A stretch of 64,000 nt of DNA, from contig NZ_CP072610.1 in assembly GCF_021029445.1 (NCBI RefSeq), positions 2,790,001-2,854,000 of the forward strand, in the 5' to 3' direction. Shown here piece after piece: positions 9,836-18,970 of the stretch (the stretch's first letter is position 1; every line of letters begins with the position of its first letter). Under the pieces are notes generated by a model. That model did no database searches. It was not told where the DNA came from and saw nothing but the letters and a program-made list of their open reading frames with translations. This stretch comes from Pseudomonas wenzhouensis (GTDB lineage: Bacteria > Pseudomonadota > Gammaproteobacteria > Pseudomonadales > Pseudomonadaceae). The position numbers and the translations under genes are program-made.

Positions 9836-10207
9836 TCAAGCCACCCGGTCAGGCGATATCACCGGCTGCACCGGTGGCGTCAGTGGCGGCAGGCCATGGG
9901 CCTTGCGCGCGTCGTCACAGCGCGGGTTGTGTACGCCGTTCTCCCAGCTCGCTGCGAACTCGCGGCAACTGCTCGAGCGCTGTTCGTACATGGTGCAGCG
10001 CACGCCGCAACCGACATCGCCGAGCAACTGGGTACAGCGCGCGGGGGCGCTCTCGGTACCTCGCATGGCGACGTAATGGGGACTGATCTGGACGACCTGT
10101 TCATCCGGCACGCTACCGCCTGCGGATTGGCACTCGCCCCAGAAGAAGGACACACGAAAAAACGCGCAGCAGGCGCCGCACGTAAGACAGGGATTAGCTT
10201 CGGACAT
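9836..10207 (-). CDS. YkgJ-family cysteine-cluster protein
   Basis: The 123-residue soluble protein has conserved cysteines near the start (NPCLTCGACCAFFRV) and further ones at GCGVRCTMYEQRSSSCREF and PRCDDARKAHGL. This spacing defines the YkgJ/UPF0153 family, proposed to bind zinc or an iron-sulfur cluster; the biochemical role is unknown. It is transcribed away from the trkH pair and shares an upstream region of about 150 bases with it. A second, different Cys-cluster protein (YcgN) occurs at 32183-32632. The family call is good and no function should be inferred. Confidence 0.85.
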   Translation of the reverse strand: MSEANPCLTCGACCAFFRVSFFWGECQSAGGSVPDEQVVQISPHYVAMRGTESAPARCTQLLGDVGCGVRCTMYEQRSSSCREFAASWENGVHNPRCDDARKAHGLPPLTPPVQPVISPDRVA

Positions 10208-10358
10208 TTGAGGAGAACTCGGAAACCGGCGGACGCCAGTAACTGGCGGCTATTCTATGCTTGGCCAATGACTTGTAAAGCCCCCACCTACGGCGGTTTA
10301 CAGGCGCCTGACCACAGGTAGAATGGCGCACTTTTACAACCCGCCAGAGCCCTTGCAC

Positions 10359-11813
10359 ATGGCCTTGCCGACGCTGCGCATCATCGGTTTCATCATCGGC
10401 ATATTCCTGATTACCCTGGCGATCAGCATGGCCATTCCCATGCTGACGCTGTTGATCTTCGAACAACCGCAGGACCTCTACGCCTTTCTCTGGTCCAGCC
10501 TGATCACCCTGATCGCCGGCCTTGCCCTGGTGATTCCTGGTCGCCCCGAAAACGCCCAGCTGCGCCCGCGCGACATGTACCTGCTGACGACCGGCAGCTG
10601 GATCGTGGTCTGCTTTTTCGCCGCTCTGCCGCTGATGTTGATCGCTCACATCAGCTACACCGACGCCATCTTCGAGACCATGTCCGGCATTACCACCACC
10701 GGCTCGACCGTGCTGGTTGGTCTGGACGCTCTCTCACCCGGCATTCTGATCTGGCGCTCACTGCTGCACTGGCTCGGCGGCATCGGCTTCATCGGTATGG
10801 CCATTGCCATCTTGCCGCTGCTACGCGTCGGCGGCATGCGCCTGTTCCAGACCGAATCCTCGGACTGGGGCGAGAAAGTGATGCCGCGCTCGCACATGGC
10901 CGCCAAGTATCTGCTGCTGATCTACCTGGCCCTGACGCTGCTCGGTTCACTGGCATTCTGGGCAGCCGGGATGACGCCTTTCGAGGCGATCAACCACGCC
11001 ATGGCCTCGATTTCCACCGGTGGCTTTTCCACCTCCGATGCATCACTGGCGCACTGGCCACAGCCGGCCGTGCACTGGACGGCCGTGGTGCTGATGCTGC
11101 TCGGTGGTATGCCCTTCATGCTCTATGTCGCCTTCGTGCGCGGCAATCGCCAGGCGCTGTTCAGGGATCATCAGGTACGCGGCTTCATCGGTTTCCTCCT
11201 GCTGACCTGGCTGGTCTTCGGCACCTGGCTATGGCTGAACTCGAATTACGCCTGGCTCGAGGCTTTTCGCATCGTTGCCGTCAACGTCACCTCGGTGGTC
11301 ACCACCACAGGCTTCGCCCTCGGCGATTACACCACCTGGGGCAGCTTTGCTGTCTTGCTGTTCTTCTACCTGACCTTCGTTGGCGGCTGCTCCGGCTCCA
11401 CGGCTGGCGGTCTGAAGATCTTCCGCTTCCAGGTCGCCTACGTCCTGCTCAAGGCCAACCTGATGCAGCTGGTGCACCCGCGTGCAGTGATCCGGCAGCA
11501 GTACAACAACCACAATCTGGATGAAGAGATCGTCCGCTCGATGATTACCTTCTCCTTCTTCTTCACCATCACCATCGGCGTGCTGGCCCTGGCGCTGACC
11601 CTGGTTGGCCTGGACTGGATGACCGCGCTGACCGGCGCCGCCACTGCAGTGTGCAACGTCGGCCCGGGTCTTGGCCCGATCATCGGCCCGGCCGGCAACT
11701 TCGCCAGCCTGCCGGATTCGGCCAAATGGCTACTGAGCCTGGGCATGCTACTCGGCCGCCTGGAAATTCTGACCGTGCTGGTCCTGATCACCCGCAGCTT
11801 CTGGAAACACTGA
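10359..11813 (+). CDS. trkH: TrkH potassium transporter subunit, first copy
   Basis: This 484-residue channel-like subunit of the Trk K+ uptake system lies in the inner membrane and normally works with the peripheral NAD-binding protein TrkA, which is not in this window. The four selectivity-filter loops are visible: SGITTTGST, SISTGGFSTSD, VTTTGFALGDY and CNVGPGLGPIIGPAGNF, each between hydrophobic hairpins. ATG 10359 (MALPTLRII) matches the start of the second copy; the frame to 10323 adds a poor extension. The next trkH starts three bases after the stop, so the two are surely co-transcribed. Confidence 0.93.
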   Translation: MALPTLRIIGFIIGIFLITLAISMAIPMLTLLIFEQPQDLYAFLWSSLITLIAGLALVIPGRPENAQLRPRDMYLLTTGSWIVVCFFAALPLMLIAHISYTDAIFETMSGITTTGSTVLVGLDALSPGILIWRSLLHWLGGIGFIGMAIAILPLLRVGGMRLFQTESSDWGEKVMPRSHMAAKYLLLIYLALTLLGSLAFWAAGMTPFEAINHAMASISTGGFSTSDASLAHWPQPAVHWTAVVLMLLGGMPFMLYVAFVRGNRQALFRDHQVRGFIGFLLLTWLVFGTWLWLNSNYAWLEAFRIVAVNVTSVVTTTGFALGDYTTWGSFAVLLFFYLTFVGGCSGSTAGGLKIFRFQVAYVLLKANLMQLVHPRAVIRQQYNNHNLDEEIVRSMITFSFFFTITIGVLALALTLVGLDWMTALTGAATAVCNVGPGLGPIIGPAGNFASLPDSAKWLLSLGMLLGRLEILTVLVLITRSFWKH

Positions 11814-11816
11814 CCG

Positions 11817-13271
11817 ATGCCTCTAGCCAGCCTGCGCATCCTTGCCTTCATCAACGGCATCTTCCTCGTCACCCTGGCAGTGGCCATGCTGGTGCCGGTG
11901 ATCACCCTGCTGATCTTCGAGCAGCCACAAGGCATCAACGCCTTTCTCTGGTCGAGCATGATCACTGCGCTTGCCGGCATCGCCATGATCGCCCAGGGCA
12001 GGCCACAGCAAACACAGCTGCGTCCGCGCGACATGTACATGTTGACGGTATCGAGCTGGGTCATGGTGTCGATCTTCGCCGCCTTACCGTTCATTTTCGC
12101 CGAACGGGCGAGCATCACCGACGCCTACTTCGAGAGCATGTCAGGCATTACCGCCACTGGCGCGACGGTGTTCAGCGGCCTCGACGACATGTCGCCCGGC
12201 ACGCTGATCTGGCGCTCGCTGCTGCACTGGCTGGGCGGCATCGGCTTTATCGGCATGGCCGTGGCGATTCTGCCGATCCTGCGCATCGGCGGCATGCGCC
12301 TGTTCCAGACCGAGTCGTCGGATCGCTCGGAAAAGGTCATGCCACGCTCGCACATGGTCGCCAAGTACATGGTGCTGGCCTATGTCGGCCTCAGTACCCT
12401 GGCAGTGCTGGCCTTCTGGTGGGCCGGCATGGGTCTATTCGACGCGATCAACCATGCCATGTCAGCCATCGCCACCGGCGGCTTCTCCACCTCGGATGCC
12501 TCGCTGGGCAAATGGCAGCAGCCGGCGATTCACTGGGTCGCCATCGTGGTAATGGTGCTCGGCAGCCTGCCGTTCGTGCTCTACGTCAGCACCCTGCGCG
12601 GCAACTACCGCGCCCTGTTGCGCGACGCGCAGGTACGCGGCTTCCTCTATCTGCTGGTAGGCAGCTGGCTCACCCTGGCCATCTGGAAATGGCTCACCAC
12701 CGACCTGTACTGGCTCGATGCACTGCGCCTGGTGGCCGTGAACATCACCTCGATCATGACCACCACCGGGTTCGCCGTGGGCGATTACCACCTGTGGGGG
12801 CCGTTCGCCAGCATGATGTTCTTTTATCTGGGTTTCGTCGGCGGTTGCTCCGGCTCCACAGCCGGTGGCCTGAAGATTTTCCGCTTCCAGGTCGCCTATA
12901 TCCTGCTCAGGGCCAACCTCAGACAGCTCATCCATCCACGCGCGGTGATCAAGCAGCAATACAACCGCCACCGCCTGGATGAAGACATCGTTCGCTCGAT
13001 TCTTGCCTTCGCCTTCTTCTACACCATCACCATCGCCACCCTGGCCCTGGCGGTCGCCATGTGCGGGGTGGACTGGATCACCGCCCTGACCGGGGCGGCA
13101 GCCATGGTATCCGGTGTCGGCCCCGGCATGGGCGAGATGGTCGGTCCGGCCGGCAATTACGCCACCATCCCCGATACGGCCAAGTGGCTGTTGAGCCTGG
13201 GCATGCTGCTCGGGCGCCTGGAAATCCTTACCGTACTGGTGTTGTTGTTCCCGGCCTTCTGGCGCCACTGA
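11817..13271 (+). CDS. trkH: TrkH potassium transporter subunit, second tandem copy
   Basis: The product has exactly the same length as the preceding TrkH (484 residues) and is an obvious paralog, so the pair arose by tandem duplication. It keeps all four pore loops but with changes: SGITATGAT in loop 1, MTTTGFAVGDY in loop 3 and VSGVGPGMGEMVGPAGNY in loop 4, where the first copy has CNVGPGLGP. The central Gly residues that line the K+ filter are retained, so it should conduct K+. The loop differences could alter affinity or coupling. It is followed by a hairpin overlapping the end of the convergent AraC gene. Confidence 0.92.
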   Translation: MPLASLRILAFINGIFLVTLAVAMLVPVITLLIFEQPQGINAFLWSSMITALAGIAMIAQGRPQQTQLRPRDMYMLTVSSWVMVSIFAALPFIFAERASITDAYFESMSGITATGATVFSGLDDMSPGTLIWRSLLHWLGGIGFIGMAVAILPILRIGGMRLFQTESSDRSEKVMPRSHMVAKYMVLAYVGLSTLAVLAFWWAGMGLFDAINHAMSAIATGGFSTSDASLGKWQQPAIHWVAIVVMVLGSLPFVLYVSTLRGNYRALLRDAQVRGFLYLLVGSWLTLAIWKWLTTDLYWLDALRLVAVNITSIMTTTGFAVGDYHLWGPFASMMFFYLGFVGGCSGSTAGGLKIFRFQVAYILLRANLRQLIHPRAVIKQQYNRHRLDEDIVRSILAFAFFYTITIATLALAVAMCGVDWITALTGAAAMVSGVGPGMGEMVGPAGNYATIPDTAKWLLSLGMLLGRLEILTVLVLLFPAFWRH

Positions 13272-13291
13272 GCACACGCGCGCTCAGTCGC
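13261..13291. terminator. Imperfect hairpin between convergent trkH and araC-type genes
   Basis: GGCGCCACTGAGC pairs with GCTCAGTCGCC around an eight-base loop, with a two-base bulge. It includes both stop codons. No U-run is evident, so termination is plausible and not certain. Confidence 0.4.
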
Positions 13292-14300
13292 CAAGCCCGC
13301 GACGGCTGCGGTACTCGCCAGGCGTTGCGCCGAACCAGCGACGAAACGCCCTGAAGAAGTTGCTCGGATCGGCAAAGCCAAGCAGGTAAGCGACCTCCAG
13401 CAAAGTCAGATCGGCCCGCCCGAGATACTGCTCGGCCAGCTCTCGCCGGGTATCGTCCAGCAACTGCTGATAGCTGGTGCCCTCCTCCTGCAGGCGCCGC
13501 TGCAAAGTGCGTTGCGACAGATGCAGGGTTTGCGCCACCACCTCGCGGCGCGGCTCGCCCTGCGGCAGCAGGCGGCACAGCACCTGTCGCGCCTGGCGGG
13601 TGACACGGCTGCTGCAGAAGCGTGCCAGGTAATCGCCGGCGAACCCGTCATGCAGTTGCGCCAGCGCCTCGTTGGCGCTGGGCAATGGCGCCTCGAGATC
13701 GGCACGGGTAAAAATCAGCGCATGCTGCTCGGCATTGAACGTCAATGGCGCCTGGAATACCTCCTGATAAGGTGCAAGATCGGCAGGCGGCGGCCCTTGC
13801 AGACGAATCTCACGCGGCCGAATGGGCTTGCCAGTGAGCCAGCGGCAGAAGGCCAGGCAGTACGCCAGTGAAGCCTCGGCACTCTGTCGGGCAGACGGCA
13901 GACGGTCGCCATGAATGACCAGCGTCAGCGCATAGCCATCAGGCTGCGCCAGGAAGCTCAGATCCGCGCCCTCGCCGATGATGCGCTGATAACGCACCAG
14001 GCGCGCGAAACCTTCGCGCAGATTGCGACTGGACATCAACGCGTAACCGACCACATGAAAGGACGCCGGCCGCACCACCTTTGCCATGTTCAGACCAATG
14101 GCCGGATTGCCGGACAGCGCCACGGCGCGCTGCCACAGCCTGGTCATGCCGTCCTGCGGGAAGCGTGCGTCGGGGTCGCTCAGGGCTGCGTAGTCCATAC
14201 CCAGTTCAGCGAACAGGCTGAGGCAGTCGACCCCGCCCAGCTCCAGCGCCTGTACGATGGCCAATGCCCAGCTGGAAGATGTGGTTCTTTCGTTCATCAT
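13284..14300 (-). CDS. AraC-family transcriptional regulator (OruR/ArgR-like architecture)
   Basis: The 338-residue protein has an N-terminal ligand-sensing domain of the 'arabinose-binding domain of AraC, type 2' kind (GNPAIGLNMAKVVRPASFHVVGYALMS region). The C-terminal DNA-binding domain carries two helix-turn-helix motifs: VVAQTLHLSQRTLQRRLQEEG and LLEVAYLLGFADPSNFFRAF. Such regulators in Pseudomonas control ornithine, lipid or virulence genes; no target is obvious here. It is convergent with trkH and divergent from the Mpo1-like gene, separated by 125 bases. The start may be either of two consecutive ATGs (14300 or 14297). Confidence 0.9.
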   Translation of the reverse strand: MMNERTTSSSWALAIVQALELGGVDCLSLFAELGMDYAALSDPDARFPQDGMTRLWQRAVALSGNPAIGLNMAKVVRPASFHVVGYALMSSRNLREGFARLVRYQRIIGEGADLSFLAQPDGYALTLVIHGDRLPSARQSAEASLAYCLAFCRWLTGKPIRPREIRLQGPPPADLAPYQEVFQAPLTFNAEQHALIFTRADLEAPLPSANEALAQLHDGFAGDYLARFCSSRVTRQARQVLCRLLPQGEPRREVVAQTLHLSQRTLQRRLQEEGTSYQQLLDDTRRELAEQYLGRADLTLLEVAYLLGFADPSNFFRAFRRWFGATPGEYRSRRGLGD

Positions 14301-14425
14301 CTTGTTCTTGTGATCGATCAGCAGGCCATGGTCAGCGGCGCAAGGATACTAGACTGGCACCTTAAGTCAGTGGCCCACGAAGACAGCCGTCCTACACTGA
14401 TCATGACAATAACAGGAGGTGCGCC

Positions 14426-14743
14426 ATGACCACCCAGACCACCGAACGCTACCAGAGCTTCGCCGAGTTCTACCCCTACTACCTGCAGGAGCACAGCAAC
14501 CCGGTGTGCCGTCGCCTGCACTATGCCGGCAGCCTGCTGGTGCTGGCGATCCTCGCCTATACCCTGCTCAGCCAGCAATGGCTGTGGCTGCTGGCCATGC
14601 CACTGGCCGGATACGGTTTCGCCTGGATCGGTCACTTCGTTTTCGAAAAAAACCGTCCAGCCACCTTCCAGTACCCGCTCTATAGCCTGATGGGCGACTG
14701 GGTGATGCTCAAGGATGCCTTTACCGGACGCATCCGCTTCTGA
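14426..14743 (+). CDS. Mpo1-like (DUF962) membrane protein
   Basis: The 105-residue protein begins behind a strong AGGAGG ribosome site. It has the family signature YLQEHSNPVCRRLHYAGS, two central hydrophobic helices, then WIGHFVFEKNRPATFQYPLY and SLMGDWVMLKD. The conserved histidines (H in EHSNP, LHY, IGHF) are those used by yeast Mpo1, an Fe(II)-dependent dioxygenase that alpha-oxidises 2-hydroxy fatty acids. Bacterial members such as this one have not, to my knowledge, been characterised in Pseudomonas. The usual length of the short bacterial members is matched. Confidence 0.88.
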   Translation: MTTQTTERYQSFAEFYPYYLQEHSNPVCRRLHYAGSLLVLAILAYTLLSQQWLWLLAMPLAGYGFAWIGHFVFEKNRPATFQYPLYSLMGDWVMLKDAFTGRIRF

Positions 14744-14752
14744 ACCCTACCC

Positions 14753-14779
14753 GGGCGCAGCCCTGCTATGACTGCGCCC
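14753..14779 (+). terminator. Hairpin downstream of the Mpo1-like gene
   Basis: GGGCGCAG and CTGCGCCC form an eight-base perfect stem around an 11-base loop, ten bases after the stop codon. There is no U-run, so it may be a stabilising or weak terminator hairpin. The remainder of the gap to 14971 shows no gene. Confidence 0.45.
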
Positions 14780-14971
14780 AGCCCATACCTGCCAGAGGTC
14801 ATTCGCACGCGCTGACCGCTGGCCACTGCTACGCCACCGTTCGGCAGTCATGCTTGGCGGGTAGCCCCCCCTTGGTTATGATCCCCGCCCAGCAAGCCTC
14901 TGGCTTCGGCCTTGCCGACCAGCCAGGCGTCCAGCAGAGACGCCAAAATCCAGCAGGGACAGTTCCAGTAG

Positions 14972-16360
14972 ATGAAGCCAGCCACCCCCAGTCGTGCCAA
15001 CGGACTTCCTACGCCGCCACTGCGCGAATACTACTCGCGCGTACTGGCCTATATCGCCACGGCAGCCACTATCGCTGCCGGCACCTATGTCGGTTATTTC
15101 TCCTACGACATCCTGTGGATGGTGCCCTACGCCCTGCTTTACCCGCATCTGGCGCATAATCTCAGCCGCCGTTTCAAACATGACCACCCTGCAAAGACCG
15201 ACCTCACCCTGCTCTTCTTCGACGCCCTGCATGCCGGCGCATCCTGCGTGCTGCTCGGTTTTTCCGTCGTCCCCAGCCTGATGTTTCTGCTGACCCTGTG
15301 CTTCAGTGCATTGGTCATTGGCGGCCTGCGCTACCTGGGTCTGTCGTTGCTGGTCGCAGCAAGCGGTATGGCGCTGTGCGCCGCGCTGGTGGAGATTCAC
15401 CCCAGAACCGAGACACCGACGCTGGTGGCATTGGTCAGCATCCTCTTCGCCACACTCTACATCTGCATCACTGCCTACTTCGTTAACCAGCAGGGCATAC
15501 GCCTGGCCCAGGTGCGCAGCGAAATCAAGCGCGAGCAGGAAAAGGCCGCGCGTCTGGCACGCAACCTGGCCAAGTACCTGTCACCGCAGGTCTGGGAATC
15601 GATCTTCACCGGCAAGAAGAGCGTGCGCCTGGAGACTCAGCGCAAGAAGCTCACGGTGTTCTTCTCCGACATCAAGGGTTTCACCGAGCTGACCGAAGAG
15701 CTGGAAGCCGAGCAACTCACCGACCTGCTCAACACCTACCTCAATGAAATGTCGAAGATCGCCCTGAAATATGGCGGCACCATCGACAAATTCATCGGCG
15801 ACAGCGTCATGGTGTTCTTCGGTGACCCCAGCAGCAAAGGCGCCAAACAGGATGCCGTGGCGGCCGTTTCCATGGCCATCGCCATGCGCAAGCACATGAA
15901 GGTGCTGCGCCAGCAATGGCGTGCACAGGGCATCACCAAGCCGCTGGAGATCCGCATGGGGCTCAATACCGGCTACTGCACGGTGGGCAACTTCGGCGCT
16001 GACACGCGTATGGACTACACCATCATCGGCCGCGAAGTGAACCTGGCCAGCCGCCTGGAAAGCGCAGCCGAATCCGGCGAGATTCTCATCTCCCACGAAG
16101 CCTATTCGCTGGTCAAGGACGTGATCATGTGCCGCGACAAGGGCCAGATCACGGTCAAGGGCTTCACCCGCCCGGTGCAGATCTACCAGGTGGTGGATTT
16201 CCGTCGCGACCTGGGCGCCACCTCCAGCTACGTCGAACACGAGCTGCCCGGCTTCTCCATGTACCTGGACACCAATGGCATCCAGAACTACGACAAGGAA
16301 CGGGTGATCCAGGCGCTCAACCAGGCCGCCGAAAAGCTGCGCGACAAGGTCATCCTTTAA
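14972..16360 (+). CDS. cyaB: CyaB-type class III adenylate cyclase with MASE2 membrane domain
   Basis: This 462-residue enzyme should make cAMP from ATP at the inner membrane. The first 180 or so residues form a multi-helix MASE2 sensor domain. A short linker (REQEKAARLARNLAKYLSPQ) leads to the class III cyclase domain. Metal-binding Asp233 lies in FFSDIKGFTEL, the second conserved segment is DKFIGDSVMVFFGDP, and the transition-state region is DYTIIGREVNLASRLE. In P. aeruginosa CyaB is the main source of cAMP for Vfr-dependent genes. The domain order and length match that protein. The ribosome site is weak. It stands alone, convergent with gltX. Confidence 0.9.
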   Translation: MKPATPSRANGLPTPPLREYYSRVLAYIATAATIAAGTYVGYFSYDILWMVPYALLYPHLAHNLSRRFKHDHPAKTDLTLLFFDALHAGASCVLLGFSVVPSLMFLLTLCFSALVIGGLRYLGLSLLVAASGMALCAALVEIHPRTETPTLVALVSILFATLYICITAYFVNQQGIRLAQVRSEIKREQEKAARLARNLAKYLSPQVWESIFTGKKSVRLETQRKKLTVFFSDIKGFTELTEELEAEQLTDLLNTYLNEMSKIALKYGGTIDKFIGDSVMVFFGDPSSKGAKQDAVAAVSMAIAMRKHMKVLRQQWRAQGITKPLEIRMGLNTGYCTVGNFGADTRMDYTIIGREVNLASRLESAAESGEILISHEAYSLVKDVIMCRDKGQITVKGFTRPVQIYQVVDFRRDLGATSSYVEHELPGFSMYLDTNGIQNYDKERVIQALNQAAEKLRDKVIL

Positions 16361-16379
16361 GTCCGGTCGGCAGGCTTAA

Positions 16380-16411
16380 CACCTCGGAAACACGTACATG
16401 CTTCCGAGGTG
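16380..16411. terminator. Hairpin between convergent cyaB and gltX
   Basis: A ten-base perfect stem CACCTCGGAA/TTCCGAGGTG with a 12-base loop sits 20 bases after cyaB and 17 bases after the gltX stop. Lying between two convergent ends it can serve both strands. U-runs are poor on both sides. Confidence 0.55.
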
Positions 16412-16427
16412 CTGCAAAAGCTGGCTA

Positions 16428-17909
16428 TCAGGCGATGCTGGCCAGCAACTTTTCCCACTCTTTGGCCTCTTTCTTCGAGGTGCCACCGAGCAGCTCCAGT
16501 GCCTGGCGCAGGCGGAAACGAGTCAGGTCCGGACCAAGGATTTCCATGGCATCGAGTACCGATACCGAGCTGGCCTGGCCCGTAATGGCGGCGAACATCA
16601 GCGGCATGGCATCACGCAGCTTCAGCTCCAGATGCTCGACCACCGCCTGGATGCAGCCGGTGATACGCTCCTTTTCCCACTGACGCAGCGACTCGAGCTT
16701 CCACAGGATCAGCTGCATCAGCTGACGCACCTGATCAGCCGACAACTTCTTGTGCTCGAACAGCTTGGCATCCAGATTCAGCCCACCGGAGAAGAAGAAG
16801 CCGGCCAGCGGCGCGATCTGGCTGAAGGTTTCCACCCTGCCCTGCACGTGCGGCGCGATCTTCATCAGGTACTCGGGGTTGAGCGCCCACTTCTGCACTT
16901 CGGCGGCGAAGGTTTCCACCGGCAGCTCACGCAGCCATTGTCCGTTGAGCCAGGACAGTTTCTCCAGGTCGAAGATCGGCCCGCCCAGCGACACGCGATT
17001 GATATCGAAGTGCTCGATCATCTCGGCCAAGGAGAACTTCTCGCGCTCGTCCGGCATCGACCACCCCATGCGCCCCAGGTAGTTGAGCATGGCCTGCGGC
17101 AGGTAACCCATACGCTCGTAGAAGGTGATGCTGGTAGGGTTCTTGCGTTTGGACAGCTTGCTCTTGTCCGGGTTACGCAGCAGCGGCATGTAGCACAGCG
17201 CTGGCTGCTCCCAACCAAAGTATTCGTAGAGTTTGATCAGCTTGGGCGCCGACGGCAGCCACTCCTCGCCACGCAGCACGTGGGTAATACCCATAAGATG
17301 GTCGTCGACCACGTTGGCCAAGAAGTAGGTGGGCAGGCCATCGGCCTTCATCAGCACCTGCATGTCCATGCGGTCCCACGGGATCTCGACATCGCCACGC
17401 AGCATGTCCGGCACCACGCAGACGCCTTCGCTCGGCACCTTCATGCGCACCACGTGCGATTCACCTGCGGCGATACGGCGCTGCGCCTCGGCCGGCTCCA
17501 GATGCATGCAGTGGCCGTCGTAACGCGGGGTTTCCTTGTTGGCCATCTGCTGCGCACGCACTTCATCGAGGCGCTCGGCGGAGCAGAAGCACGGGAAGGC
17601 ATGCCCCTTGGCAACCAGTTCGTCCGAGTATTTCTTGTAGATCTCGCCGCGCTCGCTCTGCCGGTACGGGCCATGCGGGCCGCCGACGTCCGGGCCTTCG
17701 TCCCATTCGATCCCCAGCCAGCGCAGGGCATCGAAAATCTGTTGTTCGGACTCGCGAGTCGAACGCAACTGATCGGTGTCTTCGATGCGCAGGATGAACT
17801 GGCCACCGTGCTGACGCGCGAAACACAGGTTGAACAACGCGATGTAGGCAGTGCCGACGTGGGGGTCGCCAGTGGGCGATGGCGCGATACGGGTACGGAC
17901 GGTGGTCAT
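16428..17909 (-). CDS. gltX: Glutamyl-tRNA synthetase
   Basis: GltX charges tRNA-Glu with glutamate in the cytoplasm. The 493-residue product shows the class I HIGH-like motif in [13 protein letters not shown] near the N-terminus. It also has FILRIEDTD, a Cys-containing zinc-binding insert ([11 protein letters not shown] and YDGHC), and the KMSKS-equivalent SKLSKRK. The anticodon-binding helical domain fills the C-terminal third. ATG 17909 ([14 protein letters not shown]) is the family start; the frame from 17933 adds eight spurious residues. It lies 34 bases downstream of the LysR gene on the same strand but is presumably transcribed from its own promoter as well. Confidence 0.97.
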   Translation of the reverse strand: MTTVRTRIAPSPTGDPHVGTAYIALFNLCFARQHGGQFILRIEDTDQLRSTRESEQQIFDALRWLGIEWDEGPDVGGPHGPYRQSERGEIYKKYSDELVAKGHAFPCFCSAERLDEVRAQQMANKETPRYDGHCMHLEPAEAQRRIAAGESHVVRMKVPSEGVCVVPDMLRGDVEIPWDRMDMQVLMKADGLPTYFLANVVDDHLMGITHVLRGEEWLPSAPKLIKLYEYFGWEQPALCYMPLLRNPDKSKLSKRKNPTSITFYERMGYLPQAMLNYLGRMGWSMPDEREKFSLAEMIEHFDINRVSLGGPIFDLEKLSWLNGQWLRELPVETFAAEVQKWALNPEYLMKIAPHVQGRVETFSQIAPLAGFFFSGGLNLDAKLFEHKKLSADQVRQLMQLILWKLESLRQWEKERITGCIQAVVEHLELKLRDAMPLMFAAITGQASSVSVLDAMEILGPDLTRFRLRQALELLGGTSKKEAKEWEKLLASIA

Positions 17910-17943
17910 GAATGCTCTCGGTAAGGAAGACACGAGGTTTGAA

Positions 17944-18864
17944 TCAAGCAGGCGATGTTAGCAGGCCGACGCCCCCCGGCTCCAGCAACCCGCCACGGGT
18001 TATCGGCAAGCTGGTGATCAGGAAGTCGAGAAAGGCCTTGACCTTCATCGCCTGAAAACGCCGCGATGGATAGATGGCATAGACCTCGCCCACCGGCAGC
18101 CGCGCTTCAGGCAACAGCTCGACCAGGCGCCCGCTGCGCACCGCCTCTTCGCTGATCATCACCGGCAGCCCGGCAATGCCGGCGCCCGCCAGTGTCGCCT
18201 CGCGGGCGAAGGTGATGTTGTTGCAGGTCATCACCCGCCGGCATGGCAGATGCTCGCCCAGCAGCGGCCAGTAACGCGGCGCATCCTGCTGCAACAGGAT
18301 CGCCCGATGCCCTTCCAGCTCGGCAACGCTGCGCGGTGTGCCGTGCGCAGCCAGATACGTAGGGCTGGCGCACAGGCGCCGGCCACTCTCGAACAGCTTG
18401 CGCGCGATTAGCGTGGAATCCTGCGGCTGGCCGACCAGAATGGCGATGTCCACGCCCTCCTCCAGCGGATCAACCGGGCGCGAGGTCAGCTCTACCTCGG
18501 CGTCGATCTGCGGGTACTGGCGCATGAACTCACCCAGTACGCGCCCCAGAAACAACTGGCCGAACTCGATGGGCGAGGTGATTCGCAGCAGCCCCGATGG
18601 CTCGCGCTGCAACTGCATCACCGCCTGCTCGGCCTCGGCGAAGTCGAGCATGATCTGTCGGCAACGCTCGTAATAGGCCTGGCCCACTTCAGTCAGGCGC
18701 AATTTGCGCGTGGTGCGGTTGAGCAGACGTACGCCGAGGCGCTCCTCGAGCAAGGCGATGCGCCGGCTCACCGTCGATTTCTGCATACCCAGGCTGGTCG
18801 CCGCCTGCGTGAAGCTGTGGCACTCCACCACGCGGGTAAAGATCAGTGCATCATCAAGCCCCAT
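17944..18864 (-). CDS. LysR-family regulator, divergent from the EmrAB-type efflux genes
   Basis: The 306-residue regulator has an N-terminal winged helix-turn-helix ([20 protein letters not shown], then [20 protein letters not shown]) and a LysR substrate-binding domain ([17 protein letters not shown] onward). It faces the efflux gene pair across 106 bases, the usual LysR arrangement, so I infer that it controls that pair and itself. The shared region includes an A+T-rich stretch around 18910-18950 where promoters probably lie. The same arrangement, LysR plus HlyD plus DHA2 transporter beside gltX, occurs in P. aeruginosa as I recall. Confidence 0.9.
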   Translation of the reverse strand: MGLDDALIFTRVVECHSFTQAATSLGMQKSTVSRRIALLEERLGVRLLNRTTRKLRLTEVGQAYYERCRQIMLDFAEAEQAVMQLQREPSGLLRITSPIEFGQLFLGRVLGEFMRQYPQIDAEVELTSRPVDPLEEGVDIAILVGQPQDSTLIARKLFESGRRLCASPTYLAAHGTPRSVAELEGHRAILLQQDAPRYWPLLGEHLPCRRVMTCNNITFAREATLAGAGIAGLPVMISEEAVRSGRLVELLPEARLPVGEVYAIYPSRRFQAMKVKAFLDFLITSLPITRGGLLEPGGVGLLTSPA

Positions 18865-18970
18865 GATTGTTCCTCATACGCAACAAAGCATGTCAAGCAG
18901 AGAGTCTACTGGCAAAAAGGGAACACTGTTAAATTTACTTACATTTCCCGCCGTATTTCGAGCCCAAAGC

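Noticed and set aside
11651..12982. 443-codon plus-strand frame out of phase with the second trkH
   Set aside because: Pro/Arg/His-rich shadow; the trkH frame carries all the pore loops.
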